Below the pieces are notes generated by a model. That model had not been told where the DNA came from. It was given only the letters and a program-made list of their open reading frames with translations, and searched no databases. Both the position numbers and the translations under genes were made by a program. 38,748 nt of DNA, from the NCBI GenBank assembly GCA_002812745.2, contig NCSJ02000381.1, forward strand, positions 1 through 38,748, in the 5' to 3' direction. This DNA is from Scytalidium lignicola (taxonomy: Eukaryota > Ascomycota > Leotiomycetes). Below are positions 32,701-38,748 of the stretch, piece after piece (the first letter of the stretch is position 1; each line of letters starts with the position of its first letter).

Positions 32701-35700
32701 TATAGCGGCCTTGTATGGGCATACCGATCTCATCCCATTTCTCCTGGACAAAGGCATGGGGATAGAATCTGAGAGCATGTTCGGATCTCCGCTGAGGACG
32801 GCGAGCTTGATGAATCGCAAGCACGTGGTTAAGTTGCTCATTGAACGTGGTGCGGATGTCAACGCATGCGGGTCGATGGGCGACGCCCTTCACGTTGCGG
32901 CGGTCAAAGGACATACACAAATCGTGCAGCTTCTTATCCAAGAAGGAGCTAATGTCAACCAACACGCTGGCTTCTACGGGAACGCTCTGCAAGGCGCAGC
33001 TTACCACGGACACAAAGAAGCTGTGGAGCTCTTGCTCAACGCCAAGGCCAACGTCCACGATCGGGGCTTTGCCATAGATGCATTCCACGCAGCTGCTGAA
33101 GGGGGCCACCAAGATATCGTGCTGTATATGTTGGACAGGGGGTACAAATACTATGATTCACCCCCGCCCATTAGTTGTTATGCAGCAACATACCCCTCGC
33201 GATACAGGCCGCTAATGCGAGATGCTTCTCCCGGGCGCAACGACCATCCCAGTAGGCGAGGCAGTGCCGTCAGGGCCACCCGGCCGTCATTGCCCCCAGT
33301 AATACAACATATTTCTGACTTCGATACCATCTTCGAGGCTGCCGCCGGGACGTCTCAACCGGATGAGGTGGCTGCAACGCGAGAATATCTGACTCCTAGA
33401 TATTCAAGGTGGTCACATTGCCCCCTGGAGGTCAGCGCTTCAGCTGGGCACGAATCGGTGGTCAACGTCCTGTTACAACAACGGGAGAGACTGGGCATCC
33501 CTGACCAGGAGGTTGCCAACGCAATGAAGGCAGCCGCACGGAACGGGCATTTATCCGTGGTGGAAATCCTGCTGGACTATATTGCTGCCCAGAAGCCCAT
33601 TAAAGACTTCATTCGGTCTATTTTCAATGTGGCGTACGAGAACAAACAGAGTCATATCGTTGATTTTGCCCTAGATCTTGCATCTCGTCGTGGGTTCACT
33701 GATGAGGTGGACCGGATGCGGCTGGAGAGTCTTGAAGGGACTGAGAAACCTCCAATTGCTGAGGTCAGCAAAGAACAGGTCGTTTCGGATTTTGTCAATA
33801 GCTGTAAAATCGGAAACATTGATGCCATCAGCAGGATACTCCAGCCTAACCACCTTCACTTATTGGATCCCGGAATGGTTGACCAAGGACTGGAGCTTTC
33901 TGCAACACATGGCCTATTAACACCTGTTAGACTCCTGCTCGAGTCCGGAAAGCTACCAAGGAAGCCAATGATTCCTGACGAGTTATTCATATCAACCGCC
34001 GCGAATGGCCATGTGGAGGTCATGCAATGTCTGGTTTTCCATAGACCAGACATCCGTACTTCTTCCACAACAACTGGTCGAGCCCTGATTGTGGCATGCA
34101 AGAACAGACATATTGACACGGTTCGATACTTGATTCAGGAGTTAGCGGCCGATGTTAACGCTCTATCCCCCGACCCTGTGGCCCGAAAACTTTCTTTGTC
34201 AGGTAAAGGTCGCTTTATCCCTGATCGACGTTCTCCCCTTTCCTCTCCCTCTCCCTCCTCATCATCTTCAAGTGGATCTGGCTTACCCGCTCATCGACGC
34301 TCTCACTCTTGGTCATCTTCTAATTCAATGGCTATGCTAGATGATCGGAACGAGACAAACGAAAGAAGAAGCGACCCCGAGTTATCACCCATGATTTCAC
34401 CTCTTCAAGCTGCTCTACGAGTGTTTGAGGCGTCTAACCCGAGAGATGATGCATATTATGAGTGGTGTGAAGATAGGACAAATATACAAGATCAAACCAA
34501 ACTCGAGGATGTTGTCATGCTGCTTCTCGACTGCGGCTCAAACCCGAATGACTTGGGCGGTCGAGATAGGTATCCAATCCAGGTCGCTTCCGCACACTGC
34601 CCATATAGTGTTCTGAAGCAGCTCGTAGAGGCGGGCGCGGATGTCAACGTCACTAACGAAGGACATTCGCCCCTCGAGGCCGCCGCCGGGCGAGAGGAGT
34701 CAGCAGCCCCTGTCATCCGGAAACTTCTCGAGGCCGGGGCGACTCTCCCGACGGATAAACTCAGAAGAAAGACGCTGTTCGACAAAGTCCTAGCTTTTTT
34801 CATGGGCGACACCAAACGAAAGTCGTATTTCTGCGAAGAGGACGACCCAGACGGTCGTTTCTTGATGGCACCATCACTGGAGTATGTCTTCAGAGATGGT
34901 CCTGGGGCCGCTCTCTACATTTTGCTCTCCCAATTCCAAGAGGAACAAACGCACGATACTAGGTACGGCCTTGTTCTCCAGATGGCTGCCTTCCTCAACG
35001 ACAGAGATTTTGTCAGGCTGCTTCTGTCTCGAGGAGTGGACGTCAATGTAACAGGGTATTACTACGGTACGGCCTTGCAGGCTGCGGTGCGCTGTGGGCA
35101 CAAGGTGGTAGCAGAACTGTTACTGGAAGCCGGCGCGGAAGTTAATATTGTTCAAGGTCGGTGGCATACGGCCCTACGAGCTGCTGTTGTTGGTGGGCAC
35201 GACGACGTCGTGCGGCTGCTTATTAATCACGGGGCAGACCCTCACTTGAAAGTCGGTGCGGCAGAGGATTGGACAGAGCCTAAAACAATCTTGCAGCTAG
35301 CGGTACGGACCGGCAATCCTAGCATACTCGAAGCACTGCTCGCAGCAGGGGCGGATGTGTCCGAGGTTGAGAGTGACACTCCTGTTCCCCACCCGCTAGT
35401 ATTGAGCGCCCAACAAGGAAATGCTGCTATGGTACAAGCATTACTTGGAGCTGGTGCGCCGGTCAATGTTTCCTCGCAGGGAATGAGATGGGATGATGCG
35501 AATCCCCTCCACGCTGCCGTCAGGGGTGGCCACATAGATGTTATCAGCATGCTGTTGGACCGTGGAGCCGACGTTGACAAAGATATTGACGACGGGGGCA
35601 CGCCGCTTTATCACGCCGCTGATAAGGCAAATTTGCAAGCCGTCCAACTGTTACTTGCCGCAGGGGCTAACGTTAACCATGGCAGCCACTATGGTGCGCC

Positions 35701-37831
35701 TTTGCAGCGGGCCGCCAGGAACAGCCACCTTGACATCGTCCAACTGTTACTTGCGGCTGGGGCAAAGATATCAGGGCCGCCGCATATAGAGAGCGCACTC
35801 TCCATAGCGTGCGAGCAAAAGAACCTACCACTTATGGAGGTCCTCCTCGAGGCAGTGTATGCTGGTGGTAGCCCAGATCAAATCGTTGATGAGGCTTTCG
35901 TCAAAGTCATCGAGATGCCAGACCATAAAGTATGCGAACTCCTTCTCGACTATGCCCCGGCCACCACGAAACGCTTCTTCCAGGTTTGTGCAGCAGGGGT
36001 GCAGCCATCAGTAAAAGGCATGCTCGACCAAGGCATAGGTGTAGATGCCGAGGACGAAGAGACGGGGAATCGTCCGCTTCACATTGCGGCGCTACACTTA
36101 CAGCCAGACATAGTCCGCATACTCATCGACTGCGGAGCGGACGTCCACAGCAGGAGTGATAAATACGGGACACCTCTGATGGCCGCATTGGAAGGCTGCG
36201 TGGCTCCCTGGCTAGGAACGATCAAGTCAGAACGAGCGAAGGCATTGGTGGCCAGGCTCTCGCCACCACTGCGCATCGATACCTGGAGAGGCCGTGATTA
36301 TAGCTCAAGTCCAGCACTGGACTTTCGTCACGTCTACTGTTGTGAATCCATCGTGCAATTCCTGGTCGAGAAGGGCGTCGATGTCAACGTCGGATGCGAA
36401 GGTTTCGGATTTCCGCTACATTTAGCCGCGCTCGCAGGGAGTGAAACCCTCGTCAAGCTCCTGCTCGAAAAAGAAGCCGACGTAAATGCAGCAGGAGGAT
36501 ACTCGGAGACGGCTCTATTTGCGGCAATAGAAGGAAACCATCCGGATATCGTCTCGCTCCTACTGCAATACGGCGCGCACACTGACCACTTGCATCAAGA
36601 TTTCGGGTCCCCGCTTCACTTTGCGTGTACCATTGGGAATGCCGCAATCGTCCGCAAGCTGCTTGAACACGGTGCAGAGCCCAGCGTGGTCAACGGAAAA
36701 GGCTATACTCCATTCACAATTGCCTTGAAACTGAATGAAAGATGCTCTGGCGAGAGGCTAGTAGACATCTTTCTGCGACTGGGCCCCAAGTTGCGTATTG
36801 TCGAAGAAGATTTATTAGTGGCGAGCCAACTTGGCCGGAACGATAGCACATTATTCACCCTCCTCGAGCTCAACAAAGACATTATTATATCTGAGGACAT
36901 CATAGTTGGTGTGTTGCAGCATATTTACGATGAATCACGCAACCTCCGTCTTCTGATGGATCGAAACGGGGGCATAGGCGTAACCGAGAAAATGTTGAGA
37001 ACCAACTTGGGGAGCCGTGTTTTAATGGTGTTGCTTGAGTATCAGCCGACCTGTAAGATCACTCCGGAGATCTTGAAGGCTCAGCAAAATCTACAATCGA
37101 TCGCCACCCTTTTAAGGCACGAGCCTAACGTCACGGTGACAGAAGCCGTGGTTGTTCGAGCACTAGAAATTAAGAATACCCCCATGAACCAACTCGACGA
37201 ATCCATGTCCGCAAAGAAAGTGTCCGCAAAGAAAGTGCTGGAGATGTTCTGGGAGCGGAACCCTCAACTTAACGTCACCCCGGTCATGTTGAAAGCAGCA
37301 CCGGACGCCGCAAGCATGGAATTCCTGCTGCAGCGCCTTAAGCCCGGCTCGGGTGTGTCGGACGACGTCATTGCAGCTATACGACAGCCGCAAATCAGTG
37401 AGAAACTACGATTGTTGCTTCGACACGACCCTAGCGTCCAGGTATCGATGGCGACGATCGAGTCTACGATCAATCGCCCGTCCAACCTGGGAACTCTAAG
37501 CACCTTCCTCGAGTTCAACCCCGAATTACTAATCACTGAGAAGATTTTCTTGCAATGTTTCTCAATGCATCAGTACAGCCACGGGGATCATCGTAAAGAC
37601 CACGCGGAGCTCTTGCGTAAGCATGGGAAGACATTGAAATTCACGAAGAAGATCCGAAAGGTAATCAACAGGGTATACCAGTTCCAGAGCGATTTGGTCA
37701 TGAAAGAGTTGTTTTATAGTTTACGTTTAGGTGATGCAATGGAGGCGGAGTCCACGGAGGGGAATGCGGGTGATAGTGATGGTAGCGAAATGGATGATAG
37801 TAATGGCAGCGAATTTATAACTTATATTTAA
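29718..37831 (+). CDS. Giant NACHT-ankyrin repeat protein (fungal NLR-like)
   Basis: This is a cytosolic STAND NTPase of 2,668 aa. Exons are 29718-30276, 30326-31328 and 31387-37831. The start ATG at 29718 lies in a good context (CACCATGG). Order of parts: an N-terminal helical domain seen in front of fungal NACHT proteins (about 1-190, with VAVQFDATSASLPWAVVRFLLQA); a NACHT domain with Walker A GIVGCGKT (303-310), Walker B TIVVDALDE (415-423) and sensor FLTSR (450-454); a winged-helix stretch starting MFLLPKLQIEYLC (from 521); and then, from about 785 to 2300, roughly 30 ankyrin repeats (GADVNA-type turns). A Ser/Pro-rich low-complexity insert sits inside the array. About 2,328-2,580 holds a second, non-ankyrin repeat with ITPEIL-like turns. 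The tail is acidic. The frame is unbroken over 8 kb. Family members act in non-self recognition and regulated cell death; the specific ligand is unknown. Confidence 0.93.
37206..37235 (+). repeat. In-frame 15-bp tandem duplication
   Basis: TGTCCGCAAAGAAAG occurs twice in tandem, duplicating Ser-Ala-Lys-Lys-Val in the C-terminal repeat region of the NLR-like protein. It is perfect, hence recent. Confidence 0.85.
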
Positions 37832-38428
37832 CATATTATATTTTATGTATAAGTATTCTCTTAAAGTATTAAAGCACTTGTTTTATAAGTTAAAAGTGTA
37901 ATATATATGAATTGCTCATATGTTTAACTAGTTGATTAATAATATAACTAATATTATAATNAAAAAATAAAAGTTTATAACCTTTAAAATAAAAGAAATA
38001 TTAATTTTATTAATGAAGAACTTATAAGCTTAAATGTTTTCAAATTAAATTTCTTTTTAATTTGTTTAAGAGAAAAGATTTATCATTTATAATAACTTGT
38101 AAACTATTAGATAATTATAAAAACTGTTAAATTAAGAATAATACATAATCAGCTAGTAAATTTCTAAACGTAATCTCCTTTTTAAAGTTACTTTTTAGCT
38201 ATTCCATTAAGAATACTTAATTCTTCAGTTGCATAACGTTTAGAATAACTATCTTGAACTTTAGTTATATATTGTACACGTGTAAGAATATCCTAAGCAA
38301 TTAGAGTAATAAGAATAAGGAGGATGAAGGAGGTAAACAATGGTTTGTTTACTATAAAATCAGCAATATCCTAGCTACACTGCCTTACATGGGGTGAGCC
38401 AGTCATTTCTTGCACCCCCTTACGTACT
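37832..38428. other. AT-rich region downstream of the NLR gene
   Basis: About 600 bp of very AT-rich sequence with an N at 37961. I see no gene. It contains the NLR transcript end and otherwise resembles RIP-damaged repeat DNA. Confidence 0.5.
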
Positions 38429-38498
38429 GTTACAGATCGCTTCCACTGACTAGGAGCGAATGCGACTTTCAGCCAACCGTAGTGTCTCAGGCTGACAA
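38429..38498 (-). repeat. Solo right-end inverted repeat of the second transposon family
   Basis: The core TAGGAGCGAATGCGACT, with flanking CGCTTCCACTGAC, matches the right inverted repeat at 22849-22981. It then diverges and ends GCTCGGAC-unlike in GGCTGACAAT followed by TA. No body or left partner is seen. The segment is bracketed by 9-bp direct repeats TTACGTACT (38420-38428 and 38499-38507). Confidence 0.6.
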
Positions 38499-38591
38499 TT
38501 ACGTACTAACTTGGTTGACNAAAAAAAATCTATTAATAGTTGATTCGCTCGGACGTGCGCAGTTTTATCGCAAACCAACTACCCAGGGGTA

Positions 38592-38748
38592 ATCGTCGGC
38601 CTCAGGCACTTCGTTCAGCCGACTTTAACTCGCATTCTCTCGTAGTCGGTGGAAGCGGATGTGGTCGCTTCTAATTTTTCTATGGGAAACGCACACAAAT
38701 TAAATACTACCCACCATCACTTTCTGTATTTCAACCATATCCTTTAAA
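38592..38748 (+). mobile_element. Left end of another second-family pogo-like element, runs off the window
   Basis: Preceded by TA (38590-38591), the sequence ATCGTCGGCCTCAGGCA onward aligns with the left inverted repeat at 13813-13945 through GTAGTCGGTGGAAGCG, GTGGTCGC, CTATGGGAAAC and CACACAAATT. It has several substitutions and lacks the second GCGAATGTGGTCGC copy. The rest lies outside the window. Confidence 0.75.

Overview
This window looks like a piece of a filamentous ascomycete (Pezizomycotina) genome. The evidence is short spliceosomal introns (about 49-87 nt) with fungal donors and branch points, two Zn(II)2Cys6 regulators, a TRI12-type drug transporter, a giant NACHT-ankyrin protein, a chromodomain Ty3/gypsy element, pogo-type DNA transposons, and very AT-rich repeat DNA whose damage looks like repeat-induced point mutation (RIP). 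I cannot name the species.

Layout, left to right. (1) 208-1268, minus: a Zn2Cys6 regulator whose conserved middle domain stops abruptly near the left edge. (2) 2809-5726, plus: a complete seven-exon Zn2Cys6 regulator of 844 aa. (3) 5920-7694, minus: a four-exon microsomal cytochrome P450 of 529 aa, of pisatin-demethylase-like appearance. (4) 8306-10467, plus: a seven-exon TRI12-family MFS transporter of 606 aa, divergent from the P450 across a 611-bp shared promoter. (5) 11863-13783: a decayed pogo/Fot-like transposon with TA target duplication. (6) 13813-22981: a second pogo-like transposon with 133-bp terminal inverted repeats. A 6,778-bp chromovirus with 265-bp LTRs and a CTTAT target duplication is nested inside it. 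(7) 23070-24229, minus: a zinc-type dehydrogenase/quinone oxidoreductase with a frameshift in its last exon. (8) 24984-26910, minus: a secreted type-B carboxylesterase/lipase of 557 aa, broken on paper only by an N. (9) 27270-27907: the 3' end of a LINE ORF2. (10) 29718-37831, plus: a 2,668-aa NACHT-ankyrin NLR-like protein. (11) 37832-38748: AT-rich DNA and two more ends of the second transposon family.

How the genes may work together. Regulators, P450, exporter, dehydrogenase and esterase are the usual parts of a small secondary-metabolite or xenobiotic (for example phytoalexin) detoxification cluster. No backbone synthase is present in the window. Subtracting the two DNA transposons and the retroelement leaves only about 1.5 kb between exporter and dehydrogenase, so the two halves were probably adjacent before the insertions. 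This is inference from position. The NLR-like gene is a separate locus, probably involved in self/non-self or immune-type recognition.

Data quality matters. The window has twelve single N bases, most next to A/T homopolymers, and at least three reading frames fail exactly at homopolymers. Some apparent pseudogenes here may be sequencing artefacts.
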